From Cristatella mucedo (lineage: Eukaryota > Bryozoa > Phylactolaemata > Cristatellidae): 64,000 bases of DNA. Position 1 is the stretch's first letter. Each line of letters starts with the position of its first letter. Location of the stretch: the NCBI GenBank assembly GCA_009760855.2, contig WPIO01000021.1, positions 3,570,501 through 3,634,500 on the forward strand, in the 5' to 3' direction. The notes below the pieces were generated by a model. It was given only the letters and a program-made list of their open reading frames with translations. It searched no databases and was not told the DNA's origin. Shown one piece after another: positions 1 to 23,009 of this stretch. Made by a program: the position numbers and the translations under genes.

Positions 1-127
1 AGAGATAGAGCCTTGCCGTGGTTTGAGCTCATGCTCTTGTCGGTCTCTCTCGGAGCACCCTGTTGCCATGCTGCTACTGTGCTGCCTGCAGAAGTCTGCT
101 GGTCGAAGCGCTGGAGCTCTGGCACAT

Positions 128-190
128 GTCTGCTGGTGCTCTGTCACGCGTCTGCTGGCCTTCTGTCACGCTTCTGCTGGCGCTCTGCGC
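128..190. repeat. 22-bp minisatellite abutting a splice acceptor
   Basis: About three imperfect 22-base copies start at 128, 150 and 172, each beginning with (g/t)tctgctgg. The array stops six bases before exon 197, inside the upstream CKAP5 intron, and supplies part of the pyrimidine-rich run before the acceptor. Confidence 0.7.
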
Positions 191-196
191 GTGCAG

Positions 197-10962
<10,766 letters not shown>

Positions 10963-11527
10963 TCGGAGAGAGGCGCCGCCCTCGGACAGGGCTTACAAGC
11001 TGGTGCTCAGTCATTCTCACCTCTCTTTCTTTTGTGTGTGTGCTCTCGCTGCCTGAGAGCCTGCAAATAGCTTTCGTTGTGGTAGCCGCCACTGTGTCGA
11101 GCGCCACCGCCTCCCCGATCCCACCAAGAGCGTTTGGTTTGCGCATGGTGTTACCTTTCTTTTTTAAAGCTCAACAGATGCACATGCCAATAACCATTGT
11201 ACCGCTGTGCAGAGGCGTTCCAGAGGTGTGTGTCCAACTGTCAGCCTTTTGCGTAACTGGCGCTGATAGAAGGAAAAGCCGAGGTAGTGCAACGATGTAT
11301 TTATGTTGACAAAAAATAAGTTAAATCTACAAAATGGCATGGCTTCTAGAGCTAAGAATTCTCCTTCGAGATCCAGGGTGAGAGCAGCGGCGCTGCTAAA
11401 CGGCCTGCTGCTGGAGTAGGTGGGCCGAGTTGGGGAAGGGGGTGGCACAAAAGTGGGAAGCGCGAAGCCACTCGGTCCTCTTGGTTCCTCGGACTGTTCT
11501 GGTCCTGGTTGGTTTTGCAAGTCCAGA

Positions 11528-11533
11528 AATAAA
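11528..11533 (+). other. candidate poly(A) signal for CKAP5
   Basis: AATAAA on the + strand 566 bases after the CKAP5 stop. It overlaps the opposite-strand 3' end of the tetraspanin gene. No transcript evidence is available here. Confidence 0.35.
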
Positions 11534-11607
11534 GAGCTACGGGAATACAAAAGGGAAATACTAATCTTCATCGAACAGAGCTCGCCGAGTGGCTGGGTGG
11601 CCACTTG

Positions 11608-14600
11608 TCAGTACAAGCCGCGCCGATGCATGTACTTGTTGCTGCTGCTTCGCCTCCTCGTACAAACGAGCACAACCGACATTATGACGGCCAGCATCTA
11701 CAAAACGAAACGATAATGACCCAGGCAAAGTCATTTGTCATCGGAGAGTCGTGCAGAAAATGTATGCCTTTGCGTGCACTCACCTGGAAGAATGCGAATG
11801 CTAGCAGTACTACGCCGATGTTCAGGAGATGGTTCTGCAGCATTGATTTGGCAGCTTGCATACAGCCCTAAGGTGTAAAGCCATCGACGGTGGCAACAAG
11901 CGTGATACGCATTGTTCATCAACCAAAATTATCGCTTAATAAACGAATCGCTAAATCATTCGAATCAAAACAATAGCAACGCTCGGATTAACACGACCAA
12001 GATAGCGAACCTGGGAATGCCAGGCCGACGAATTTCCGGACTGGCCGCAGCCACTAACGTAGTGGATGCAGCATGAGTCGGGCACTCGTTTCTCGGAAGG
12101 CCATCCGTGGCTGCCAAACCAGTCAGTGTAGTTGTCGACTCCACAGCAATTCAGCTGCATAAAGAAAATAGCAGGCATCACACGTCAGCATGCTCGGGGC
12201 AAAACCTTAAGGCAGCAGCAACAGACACCAAACAACGACTGCAATGACGGGATCGCTGGGCTCTCGAGTAGAGCAGTGAAAACCATGTACTTGCATGACT
12301 GCCAATGGGGTGCAAGTATCTTGAGGGCATGAATCGAAGGCGAGTGCAAAAAACCGCCCTTGATTGCCTCCTATGAATGTAAGAGACCTACGTATATATC
12401 AGTCATCGAAAATGTAGCCACCATCCTGCCATATCCACCTTTCATCAGCGCCTAGAAAAAGATTAAGTTCTCTGAGGGCGCTTTATCAAGTGCAATATTA
12501 TTATTATTATTATCAATAATTTCCCATATTCCGAACTCGTGCAATCCCACAGACCGGTCTACCCCACGCAAAGCATATATGACGGCGGCATCTATATTGC
12601 TTTGGGTGTGTTTGTGATTTGTCAGCTGCATCAGAAGTTTCAATTCTAGCGCCAAGAAGTAAGCTGCCCGTAAGATTCCGGCGCTCGCGAGACTCGGATT
12701 CTTCTCATCAGACACGTGCTTGTCCCTTTACCAGTAAAAACTAGGATGATGTACTCAAGTTCTCGACTCCAAACTTTTGCTAGTGTAAATGCACCTTTAA
12801 TATCATAATATCTAGCCGTCCCTCATCAGTTCCGTGATCAATCAGTTCCAGACTCTACCGAGATAAGTGAACTTCCGCGAAGTAGGATCCTTTAATTATA
12901 AATCAAATATTGTCGTAGTTTATTAGTCAATCGTTTCGTAGCTAATCAGTGTACAGCATGCTCTGATTCTTGCCCGTACACAAGCAGTGGTCAAGCGGCA
13001 GCACCTGGCGTTGAAGGATTTTCGGGGTGTTCGAATACATAGGCCTACAGTCCATACGTACAATAATTTTAATTGTAATTCATAGATGTATATATCATTG
13101 ACTCGGACAACCGAGTTCGTATCATTTCGAGTTCTGCATCATTTTCACTATCTCGATCAACTTTTTAAAGAATATAAGTGTATTTAAAAAAACCAAGATA
13201 GAGAGAAACCGCAAAAGCCGAAGTGCTGAAGGACGACTGTAGTTCATTTGTATAGCACCCTACAAGAACTTGATCTCTATTCAGGCGATTCACTTATGCC
13301 AGGGGGCTCGATCTCACGATCTCGGCCATCAAATACATTCACCTTGACCTTAGTCGAGGTGTGGACGGGCCAAACCAGCTTTACCCTCCAACCCAACCAT
13401 ACCAGCACTAAACTAGAAACCGTCCGCAGGACAGAAAAGCTTGTTTAGTTAAAGATCCGAGCAGGCTTCCAGAACCTGCTTCTAGCTCCAAGCGAGCAAC
13501 CAAGGGCAGATCAATAGGGTATCACTAAGACTTCTTACTGGGCCATCTTCCTCGTGTTGGTGTCATTGCGAAAACTGCACAGATACGAATGAGCACATCT
13601 GAAGCCAAGTAGTGCTGCATTAATTAAGGGCAGACTTGTGCCCTGCACAGAACCAAGTATGTTGGGTGGTAATCCAAAACGCTCGATCAGCTTAACGACT
13701 GTGTATTCAGGTCTGAGCCTCACATGCATCACACCATCTGCATCACACCTGAAGCATTCGCACTAGGAAGAAAAAACGCTGACGAAAAACCTGAGAGCCG
13801 CCAAGTTGGCCGAGACGGGCCTTTAAGAGCTTGACGTTGCTGCCACGAGAGCCGGACGTACGTTTGCTGCCGCCGGCGCTAGCTCCGCTCGTCCGCCTGC
13901 AGTCGCTAGCTCCTTACCTCGCCTTGAATTATGTCCCAGCCGTGCCTCAACCGGTGCTGCGCAGCTGTGTGCGCCGTTGTCGTCTTTGCATCCGAATCGA
14001 CTGGAGGGTATCGGTCGGTCAAGGAGGCGTGAAGCTCGTGGTAGATCTCGCTCTCCAGCTGCAAACCAGAAGACGGCAAAACGTACAGCCAGCGAGGGCG
14101 GCAGTCCAGAAAGCAGAAGACGGCAAAACGTACAGCCAGCGAGGGCGGCAGTCCATAAAGTGATGGCTGAACGCACTAGCCAAGCTGGAGCCCCGCTGCT
14201 GTCCAACTGTCGGCCGTGGGCGGCTACCAGCCAGCGAGAATCACGGCAAATTACAGGACCGTCGCGAGCCAAGCCGGCTTGTTTGCTCTGCATACTGCCT
14301 ATGCCGGGGCTAGGCCACAGTACAAATCTAGGCGGATCAATATCCTTTTCCAGGTTGCTGCCAACTAACAAGAATTTCGTGTGGCAAACTTTCATTAAAT
14401 GATATGGAGTTTTACCCACTTACGAAGCGGCCAGATAGCTAGCCTGCTAACCTGTTCGTGGAGCTGAGAAGAGATATAAGCTACAATAATGCAATCGAGG
14501 TTTCGTCGGCAGCAAGGTCGGCATGTTTATCTCTAAATGTATAAGTGGCAGCACCTGGCTTAAGCAATGAATACGGATGTCCAACATTCGAGGCCCGCCC

Positions 14601-17600
14601 TGCACCCCCAGTTGGTTTTTCCAGTGCCCAGTTAATCGAGTGCATTCTACATAAATTAGATGGGGCTCTACAGAAGACAGACCTACCGAAGAATGCTACT
14701 GATTGGACATAGCCTAGGAAAAACGAAACAAGTTCGAAAGAATGCCTACATCGAGCGTTCACATAGGCTGATGTGGCAGACATGGCTGCTACAGTGCAAT
14801 GCAGCACATGTGAGCCCTCATCGTGTAAACCTGAGTAGCAATGCCAAAACCATAAGGCATAAATAAACCAGTCGGTCGGATCGCTCACCTTCTCGCCACA
14901 AAGGACAGCAGCACATCCGGCTGTGACTTGAAGGCCGAAAACAATTATTGCCAGAAAGATGTACTGCAAAAAAGAAGACACTTGACACACGATGCAGGAA
15001 GGACGGCTGCATTGCCTAGGCAAGGCTCAAGTAGCAGCAGCAGCCGCACTGACGGCAGGCGCACACAGGCTTACCGTGGTAAGCATGCAGTAGTTGTCGA
15101 CGAGGGCACCGCAGCAGCCCAGGAAGGCCACGATGAGCGTCAGGCAGCCTGAAGCCATGCACAAGGCACCGGGCATGACGAAGGCATAGCCCGGCGCCAT
15201 GGCTACGAGCTCCTCACGTGTGAGCTGCAGCCAAAGGCCAACGCCCATGAGGGACACGCCAATCATCTGAAAAAGTGGGAGCGCCTGCAGAAATTCGACA
15301 CTGGAAACATTGAAAGCGTAACATCAAGGCCACGGAGGGATGTGGCTAGTGTTGTAGCATGTGGGTGTGGCTAGTAGCTGCAGCAATTCTAGCCGACATA
15401 AACTAGCTGATCTGCCGGCTGCGCCGAGAGAAGCTGACTGGAGAGCAGGCTGCCCGAAAGCCGTTTGGAAGTTGGGAAAATCGTAACTGAGCTAACGCAG
15501 TCGGTGCTGGCCAGTTAACTTGCTGCTAGTTAACTTGCCAGCTAACTCTGCCGACCAAGTACCAAGGCAGCGTCGGCACGGCAGCTGCAGCTACTGCCAT
15601 TTTGTATTCGTGTGGCAATTTTGAAGGGGGTGCAACGCGGCGAGATCGGCAGCAAAACGCTCCTACCTGGCCCTAGTAATGTAGCGCAGCCATAAATGTA
15701 CCGGAACACGGATAGAATGGACCCAGACATGGAGCGACCCAGCAGGAGAAAACAGGAAGTGCAGAAGATCCGAACGAGCAGTGGACTTGATGTAGCCGAA
15801 AGGTTGATTGCATTTGAATTATGCCCACAGTCTTCTTTCTCCAAGTTCCTGGCCGGCCAGCAACTGACCACGAATAAGTCCACAGAAGACTTGTTTCACA
15901 TCATGGATACAAAGAAGTCTGACCATACACTAGACCCAAGTCACCACACATGCTCGCATGCGCGCACACACACACGCGCACACACACACACACACCACAT
16001 CCCGTAACCTCCCCATTGAATCATGTTCGTAGGGAAGGTCACTAGGAAACACAGGAGCAATGAAGCACAGGGCTAGCAGGCAGCAGTAAGCCACGAAGGT
16101 CGAAGGTGCACTAATGCAATCAGCTAGCTGTTATGATGCGATCAGTTGTGACTTGGCAGTCACGGCAACAAAATCAGGAAGCTGGAGGAACAGGAGCCTC
16201 GTGCTACCTCACAATTTGCTCCCTTCCAAGTTCCTAAACCAGTGGCACAGCAATGCCGAACGTGAACATCTACTCAAGTCCCGACTGCGAGTTCATAAGC
16301 CGTACCTAATATCGGGCAGCATACGGATTTCCACAAACAATTTAGCCTGCTAAACGTGGCCACTGCAGTGCTGGGCAACTAAATACGAGTGCAAGCTGAT
16401 GAAGCCTGACCGAAAGGCAGCAGCAGCAGTGGATAAAACAGGGGCGGGCTACACTAGCAGTCGACACAACAAGGCGGCAGCAATGCGCTGTTCAGCATGG
16501 ACATGGCAAGTCGGTTTCGGTCGAGGCCACAGTCCTAGCCTGATGCATAGACCGAGCTCCGAGCAGGGGGGGGGGAGAAGGCAAAAGCATGAAAGCCGCA
16601 GGCAGTGCACAGAGTGGACAGAGCCAAATGAGTAAGCAGCAGCAGCAGCAAAGCCTAAAAGTGCACCAGCTGCCATCAGCCGGCAACGGACGAAACCAGG
16701 GACAAGATGTCACAAAGACTGGTGGAAACCTGTGCAACCGGCAGGCAGCAGGAACGTGAATAAGCAGCATAGACCATGTCCGGCTGGCTGCAGCAAGATC
16801 GAAAATGCAAACAGGCAAAGAGAGAACAGCATCTGTACCACTGCTGCTGTGGCTAGAGTGAACAAACAGCCGGAAAGAGAGCAAACAAGCTGGGAGAAGG
16901 CATGAACAACAGTATGGACAGTCAACAAAGCAGACCGGCTGACTCCTGCACCACTATAAGTAGCCTCAGTAGTCTCAGTAGGCAAAGTCATTTGCCACTC
17001 AAACTGGGGGTCGAAGGTGTGGGTCGAAGGGGCCAAGGCAGTTATGCAAACCAGGGCTGCTGCTGCTGCTGCAAAAGACGGTAGAAGCACTGGTAGTGAT
17101 GCTGGCTGCACGGGGGGGGGGGGGCACCGACACAGAAGGCACATACAGGCTGTGAGTCACGCCGGGGGGGGGGGGTTAGGGCCACACACACGGCCACAGC
17201 TCGACACTGTGTGCCGAAGCAGATGGTACGCCGGAGCCACAATGATGCAGCCTTCGAAAGCCGTGCAAAATCTAGCTGAGTTCTCAGTCAAAATACACAC
17301 TGCACTGTGCCTCAGCACATTTTCTGCAACTGAAAAAAGGACGGCATTCCTTACTCAAACGAAACAGCCCTTAATGACAAAATGACATTCCTGAGTCTAA
17401 TCACAGCGCCTTACCAATCGGCTCCTGAGTTTCGTCTGAGAGGAACAGTGAAGTAACAGCCAAGCCTACATGGTCAGTTTCTCTTTTATTCCTAATGACT
17501 TAGCGATTTTCCAAATGTGACTGGCACCAACCAATTCACTACCCAGAAGTTAGGTTCGAGTCCTGCAGTGGGCGATCCTTAATAATAAATATAATAAACA

Positions 17601-20600
17601 AATCCTAGCCGACTAAACAGCCTTTTTGTATAGCAACAGAAGGGCCTTTACGGCTATCACCACCGCTTGCAGCAGCGATAAAGGATCGCCCACCGCAGGA
17701 ATCGAACCCACAATCTCGGGACCAAGGTCGTGAAAGCAAGCGCCTTACCTAGTGCGCCATCACGGCTCACCATAATTACCCACTGCAAGCTTTGGCGATA
17801 AGGCTCGTCTGCGCTACATAAATGAGGCTGTTGAATTAGCTACTCTTTAGATTTACTTTTATCACCGTGAGCCAAGGGCAGAACGGAGCTGCAAGATCGA
17901 ATGGGTAGAAACCAAGTCTGCTGACTCTTCCATAAAGTAGGCCAAATCGACAGACTCGGAGGCAGGGCCTGGGCAATCGAGAATGCTATCACGGTCATTG
18001 TCAGCACGATCCACGGCAACAATGACTGGCTGATTACATTACATTGCCGGTTGCATTCTGCCGAATTGGACTAATGCAATCCATTCTAGTTTACTAAATA
18101 CTACACTTCACCTTTGTCTGAATGAGAGACAAGATTACCGGAGCTGCAAAATCAATTTAGGATGGAGTAGAGCAAATTTGAGTTACCTCCCCTGGTCATC
18201 TATCGGGAGGGCATTTCAGTCGAAGACTCTTTGCCGACTATTTACAGGTCGGCCATGCTCGACTGTATCAGTGATGAGTGGCCACCCAACAGGCCTCTGG
18301 GTGGCGGCAGACAGCCAGCAGACTGCCACTAGGGCTAAGCTAAGCAAGCAGCTGCTATCATCTCTGCCTGCCATCGACCCGATCGAACCTAGGATCTGAT
18401 CCTCCATCGTAGGAGAAGAAATGGTCCAGAACCTCACCACAGATTACAAAGAACACGTGCTCCACAGGCCCACTGAACATTTGACAGATTACACTAGTCA
18501 ATGTGATTAGTTCGGACAATAGAAGGCTAAATACAACCTTCGCCCCTGACAGATGCCTCTGTCCAGGTGGGCCTGCATCCAAGGTCGGGTCATCCAAGGA
18601 TCAGTTCGAGTAAACGCACTGGAGTCGGTGAGTCGGCATACCTCAGTACATTATCGTAATAGCTCAGGAGGCAAGGTGCTCGCTCTTAACGGCAGAGGTC
18701 GTGGGTTCGAATCCTGCAGTGAGCGATCCTTTGCAGCCAACTTCGAGCAGTAGTAAGAGCTGTTAAGGCTCTTCTGCTGCTATACAAACGAGGCTGTTAA
18801 ATCACCTAATACTTTTTATCGTGCATACCTCAGTGCATCGTCATTCAAGCCTAAACAGGCACCAAAATACATAGGTAACCACTATGTATGCATGCACATG
18901 CACCCACACAAACACACAGCAGTTAAGATGCTATAATAAATATAAGAGCAGATAGTTCATCGAGTACCCGTCCCTACTCACAATGACATGCGTGATTGGT
19001 GCACTCTTTGGCATCTCCAATGTTTGCTTCTAAAGCTCCATTTACACGGCAGACTTTCCTCTTAAATCCCCAGATTGTTGACCAATTTCCCACAGATTTG
19101 GGCTACTACTTCACCATACGTCAAAGAAAAATTTGGGGGAGGAGCCAAGTCTGCAGACTCTCGTGAAGGAGAATCTGTTTCTACTTGTGGCTCCTTGATG
19201 GTGCAGCCGACCAATCAAATCCCTGGGGCTCGTCACATATACCCCAAGATCAATAAAAAAAAATGGCTGACGTTCGTAGGCTCAAGTTATACTAAATCTG
19301 TCGTTAAACGTCCTAACTAGGAGGAAAGTCGGCCTTGGTCAGGAGGAAAGTCTGCCGTGTAAATGCAGCTTTAGCCTAAGATAGCACTTATACAATGGTA
19401 AGTCACGAAGGACTTGGGCTCGATGAAAATTGCATATGAAAATTGCCGGAGACTCAAACAATGCAACAGAGCCACTGGTCCTGGTTACAGCAGCAGCAGC
19501 AGCAGCAGGTGGGGAACCGGTAGCTGACCACAGTAAGACAACAGCAACAAAAAACACGGCTGCACCCAGTGGCACAAAACAAAGACGCAGTGGGAACTAA
19601 CGAACTTGCAGCACCCGTGAGCCCACGTGAGCAGACCCGTGAGAGCCCAGCATCTGCTGAAAGGCAGAGAAAACTCCTTGAATCTAGCAGTTGAGTACCT
19701 CGAAGGTTTGAACCTCGAGGTCTACCCAAACAAAAAGAAATTCACCTGAGCTCAACCTTGACCCTGGCCAACACGCAGGGCTGAGATGCCTTTCGTGACC
19801 CTGTTGAGTTTGTGAGTTTGGGGCGAGGAAGAGGAAGAGTCCTCGGCAGACATGCAGGGCCAGGTCGAAGGCCCTGCATGCCATGTCCCTCCCACCCCCT
19901 TCTCTCCGACCCCCACAGGCCTTCTGCACTTGCTGCTGCCAGCAGCTGAAAGAGAGGAGCAGAGAGAGAGAGCTGAGAGCTGAAACTGCTGCCAGACACT
20001 CGCGGTAGGAGGAAGAGCGTGCAGGAACAAGGCGGCCAGCAAGTGAGCAGCCACTGCTTGGTCTTAGGTAGTGCTATATCTCGAAGGTAATAATAACAAT
20101 AATATTATTAATAATAATAATACATTTGTATAGCACTAAAGGAGAACTTTGTCTCTTTCTAGGGACTTGACATGTGCTGCAAAGGAAGCACGATCGAATG
20201 ATTATTGATAACGTGCACTATTTCAGCAAGTGAAACATGGTTATAGGTGGCATTCACAGTGTCAGCATGTAAAATATTATTAGTGGTAGCATAAGCACAC
20301 AGGGTCAGCATAAGCACACAGAGGACGAATCACAAGGACCTGCTAAATGAAGTGATAAGAAGGTGCGTTTTAAGCTTCTTTTTGAATATTTTCAAGTCAG
20401 GGGGTTACGTGACGTCAGTTGGGATTTTGTTCCAGACTTTAGCAGCATACGAACTAAAGACACGGCCTCCAGAGAATTTGAGGTTCGTACGAGGTATAGC
20501 TAAACGATTTGATTCAGAACAGTGGGTGGCACGATGCCAAGCCTGGTGAGGGAATAGTTCTGATAGGTAGGCTGGAGCCAGAGAATGAAGGGACCTAAAA

Positions 20601-22501
20601 GTGAGTGACAGAACCTTGAAGTCGATGCACTGCTGGATTTGGAGCCAGTGCAGGTTGGCACGAAGCTACGTGATGTAGCAACTGTGATGCTCGTGACTGT
20701 GGCCGAGGGTCAGGGCTGGAGTCTGTAAAAAAAGAGGTTGTAATAGCAAAATGACTAAAAAGGACAGGTGACAAAAGAAAGAGGAGAGGGAGAGAGAGTG
20801 AGAGAGAGAGGGACAGAGCTTGCTGACCCTGGCGGCAGCTCAGTGCGGCTCAGGGTGGCAAGGACAGGCGACGAGGAGTGTGCAGATCGCATGAAGGGCA
20901 GCACATGTGATGCATGTCTTAGGTGCATCAGCAAGAACGGCAGCCAACAGTGTGAGAGGCATGCGTGGAAGAGCCGAAGACGTAACACACATGCCTGCAG
21001 CAGACCGTGCACGAGCAGTCAAGGAAGACTAACACCAGAAGGACAGCGCCAAGTCAAATGCAGACGACTGTGCCAAGTCAAATTTATGTAACGACCATCA
21101 CACAGCTTCAGCGATGTCGCCTTTGGCGAATCTCAAAGAATGCTCGACCACACACTAGGGACTCGTCAAACTAAGGTGAGTACAGCGCATCCATAAATGA
21201 AGACCGGCCAACGCCAGAGAGTTTCACCCAAAATCCTTTATGTGCTTATGCTTGCTGACACTATTGCATGCTACCAGTAAACACACTTGCATGCTGACCC
21301 TGTGTATGTCACCCCTAACCATGACATTCATGTTTACCGAGCATGCTACCACTCACCATTCGAACGTGATTCCTTTGCAGCAAATGCAAAGCGCATTGAA
21401 AAAAACATTGAGTTCTCTGAGGGCACTTTATCAAGTGTATAATTATCATTATTATTCTGCATATGTAACCACAATGGATGACACAACGCCGAGTGGAAAA
21501 GATTTGAGATTTTCATCGAGAGGACCCAGACTCCACTAGGGCCTACTGATAGCCGACTCCAATTCGGCTCTCACAAAAGACGAGACTCTAGCGAGCCCAT
21601 ATCCTACAGAGGCTCGCTAGAGCAAACCGGTCTCCACCCGTGAGTCTATCGAGCTTGGCATGCTAGTCTAGCTTCCGACATAGCTGGGGGAGCCAGATTT
21701 TACTATGAGCACCGGCAGCACTGGCTGCAGCAGCACGGTGGGAAGGCGGCTGCAGTCTGACCCCTGACCCCCAACCCCTGACCCCTGACCGCCGGCTGCA
21801 TCGCTTTCAGCAGCATCACCTATGCTGCTGAGCCTTATTTCGCTGCAGCTAGAAATGCAAGCAAGCCACATATGGCTGAAGCGGCAGGCGAAGGCAACCA
21901 ACATGACTGTGGCCCCGAGGCCGCTTGCGGCCCTGCAGCAGCTGGCCCTGCAGCAGCAGCAGCAGATGCACGGGGGGGGGGGGGGGGCGAGTGTAGCAGG
22001 ATCAGCAGGTGCCGGCAAGCTGGAAGGCCTGACACAGGACAGCAGCGGTAGATTCGCTGTAGCTCTCGGGGGGGGGGGGCTGACAGACCATCACCATCCC
22101 CCCAAATATTCCCAAGCTGCCCACGGCTCAGACACGACTGACCAGCACAGATTCACCTATGCTGAGGGGTGCAGACTCCGGCAAACGCACAGCAGCAGCA
22201 AGCACACAGCTAAGCCACGCAGGCACGAGCGATCTGACTGTCGATCTCGCACCACTGTGCGGCTGCCTCTCACGCGTGCGAGCAAAAGAAACATGACCCA
22301 CTTTTTAAATTGGCCAGCTTGGCAGCCATTTCGGAGTGATGCCAATGTGGGTGGAATTAGCGATTGCATTAGCCTCAGCCGATAGGCAGACTGGTTCAGT
22401 TAGGATTGCCGTCAGCACGGAGCCCAGCAGGAGGCGCCGGAGAGCAGGAAGCTGGAGCAGCAGCAGCAGCAGCATCCAGCAGCACCAGCTGGAGCAGCTG
22501 G

Positions 22502-22541
<40 letters not shown>

Positions 22542-23009
22542 GCTGGTGCTCGCAGGGCCCATGGCCGTCAGTGGCACCCGAGCTCTGCGGGCAAGAGCTG
22601 CACTGCACTGACAAGCCTTGTGGTTCACAATGGCGGCATGCCTAAGCCGAACGCACTGTACCTACCTAGTAGAAAACCGATACGACCAAAGCACTTCCGG
22701 CCGAGCACGAACTGCAGCCGAGGACCAGCCGGCGTAATCGTAACGCAACTAATATCGACAAGGCTGCGGCAAACTTTCTTTGACGCTGGCGACGGCCACC
22801 TAACGGTGCGGCGGGACCAGCGTCCCACACTGAGGGCACGGCAGGCGCAGCAACATTCCCAAAACGTGTATCACAACAATGTGCTCAATTTGCACCGCCT
22901 CAGAGCGGGTCGATCACAGCCAGCGAGCACTTACCCAGAAGACGACGTTGAGCGCATAATAGGCGAGCCTCACGCAGTGAATGAAAGTTTTAAGTTTGCT
23001 CTGAGCCAT
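11608..23009 (-). CDS. Tetraspanin, complete, eight coding exons (248 aa)
   Basis: Tetraspanins are four-pass membrane scaffolds that organise receptors and integrins. Coding exons on the - strand, 5' to 3': 23009-22935, 15266-15075, 14963-14889, 14463-14424, 13964-13918, 12154-12011, 11867-11784, 11697-11608 (TGA). Phases join to 248 residues. The start is [12 protein letters not shown], the usual short cytoplasmic N-terminus, followed by TM1 across the first splice (NVVFW, then [13 protein letters not shown]). TM2 ends in [13 protein letters not shown] and TM3 is [14 protein letters not shown]. The large loop has a GWDIIQGE segment before the CCG signature (Cys146-147), PDSCC (171-172), Cys179 and Cys193: six loop cysteines. 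TM4 is [13 protein letters not shown] plus the next exon, and the tail is [18 protein letters not shown]. Sequons lie at N151 and N184. The two short exons 14463-14424 and 13964-13918 are the least secure, chosen by phase and by the WD..Q motif. I cannot assign a subfamily member. Confidence 0.9.
12447..12515 (+). mobile_element. L2-like LINE 3' tail fragment
   Basis: GCGCCTAGAAAAAGATTAAG, then CTGAGGGCGCTTTATCAAGTG and (TTA)n, in the tetraspanin intron between exons 13964-13918 and 12154-12011, antisense to that gene. Confidence 0.8.
14068..14154. repeat. 47-bp tandem duplication
   Basis: Two near-identical 40-base blocks (starting agaagacggcaaaacg) at 14068 and 14115, period 47, in a tetraspanin intron. 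Confidence 0.85.
17533..17582 (+). mobile_element. tRNA-derived SINE fragment (B-box part)
   Basis: It contains TTAGGTTCGAGTCCTGCAGT and GGGCGATCC as in the fuller copies, then an A/T-rich end. It lies head-on against the - strand copy that begins at 17604. Confidence 0.6.
17604..17770 (-). mobile_element. tRNA-derived SINE, near full length
   Basis: Read on the - strand it has a pol III A-box-like TGGCGCACTAGG, then a B-box-like GGTTCGATTCC about 40 bases on, then GCGGTGGGCGATCC, a GC-rich body and an end near ACAAAAAGGCTGTTTAGTCGG. The same order occurs at 18655, 26822, 31012 and 62926. Not a working tRNA gene: no acceptor-stem pairing is evident. Confidence 0.8.
18655..18812 (+). mobile_element. 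tRNA-derived SINE, diverged copy
   Basis: GGTCGTGGGTTCGAATCCTG B-box region followed by CAGTGAGCGATCCTTTGCAG and CTATACAAACGAGGCTGTTA, matching the 17604 family. Confidence 0.75.
19031..19373. mobile_element. MITE-like element with ~31-bp terminal inverted repeats
   Basis: The left end 19031-19061 begins TAAAGCTCCATTTACACGGC and the right end 19343-19373, reverse-complemented, begins TAAAGCTGCATTTACACGGC. The arms differ at about one position. The 343-base body has no transposase. A partial 22-base duplication of the right arm lies just inside it. The superfamily is unassigned and the target-site duplication is unclear. Confidence 0.8.
20087..20705 (-). mobile_element. L2-like LINE fragment, 5' truncated
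   Basis: - strand copy with its TAA-rich 3' tail at 20087-20125, the shared 3' UTR, and the degraded end of the reverse-transcriptase reading frame, similar to the better copy at 55628-56690. Confidence 0.75.
21235..21460 (+). mobile_element. L2-like LINE 3' UTR fragment
   Basis: It contains the 3' UTR signature (CTGACCCTGTGTATGTCACC), AGCAAATGCAAAGCGC, GAGTTCTCTGAGGGCACTTT and an ATT-rich tail. Confidence 0.8.
21586..21622. repeat. 12-bp perfect inverted repeat
   Basis: CTCTAGCGAGCC at 21586-21597 pairs with GGCTCGCTAGAG at 21611-21622, leaving a 13-base loop, in tetraspanin intron 1. Confidence 0.8.
22449..22552. repeat. CAG/CTG trinucleotide run forming a long hairpin
   Basis: An AGCTGGAGCAGCAGCAG-type block is followed about 40 bases on by about 13 CTG units and CTCCAGCTGGTGCT, so the two halves are complementary. 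It lies in tetraspanin intron 1. Confidence 0.85.

Larger units (their letters stand above)
15267..22934 (-). other. Tetraspanin intron 1 (7.7 kb), repeat-rich
   Basis: It separates the first coding exon from TM1/TM2 coding. It contains the SINE, MITE-like and LINE copies listed separately, several homopolymer G runs (around 17113, 17164, 21971, 22068) and CAG/CTG runs. I see no nested gene on either strand; longer open frames are low-complexity. Confidence 0.75.
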
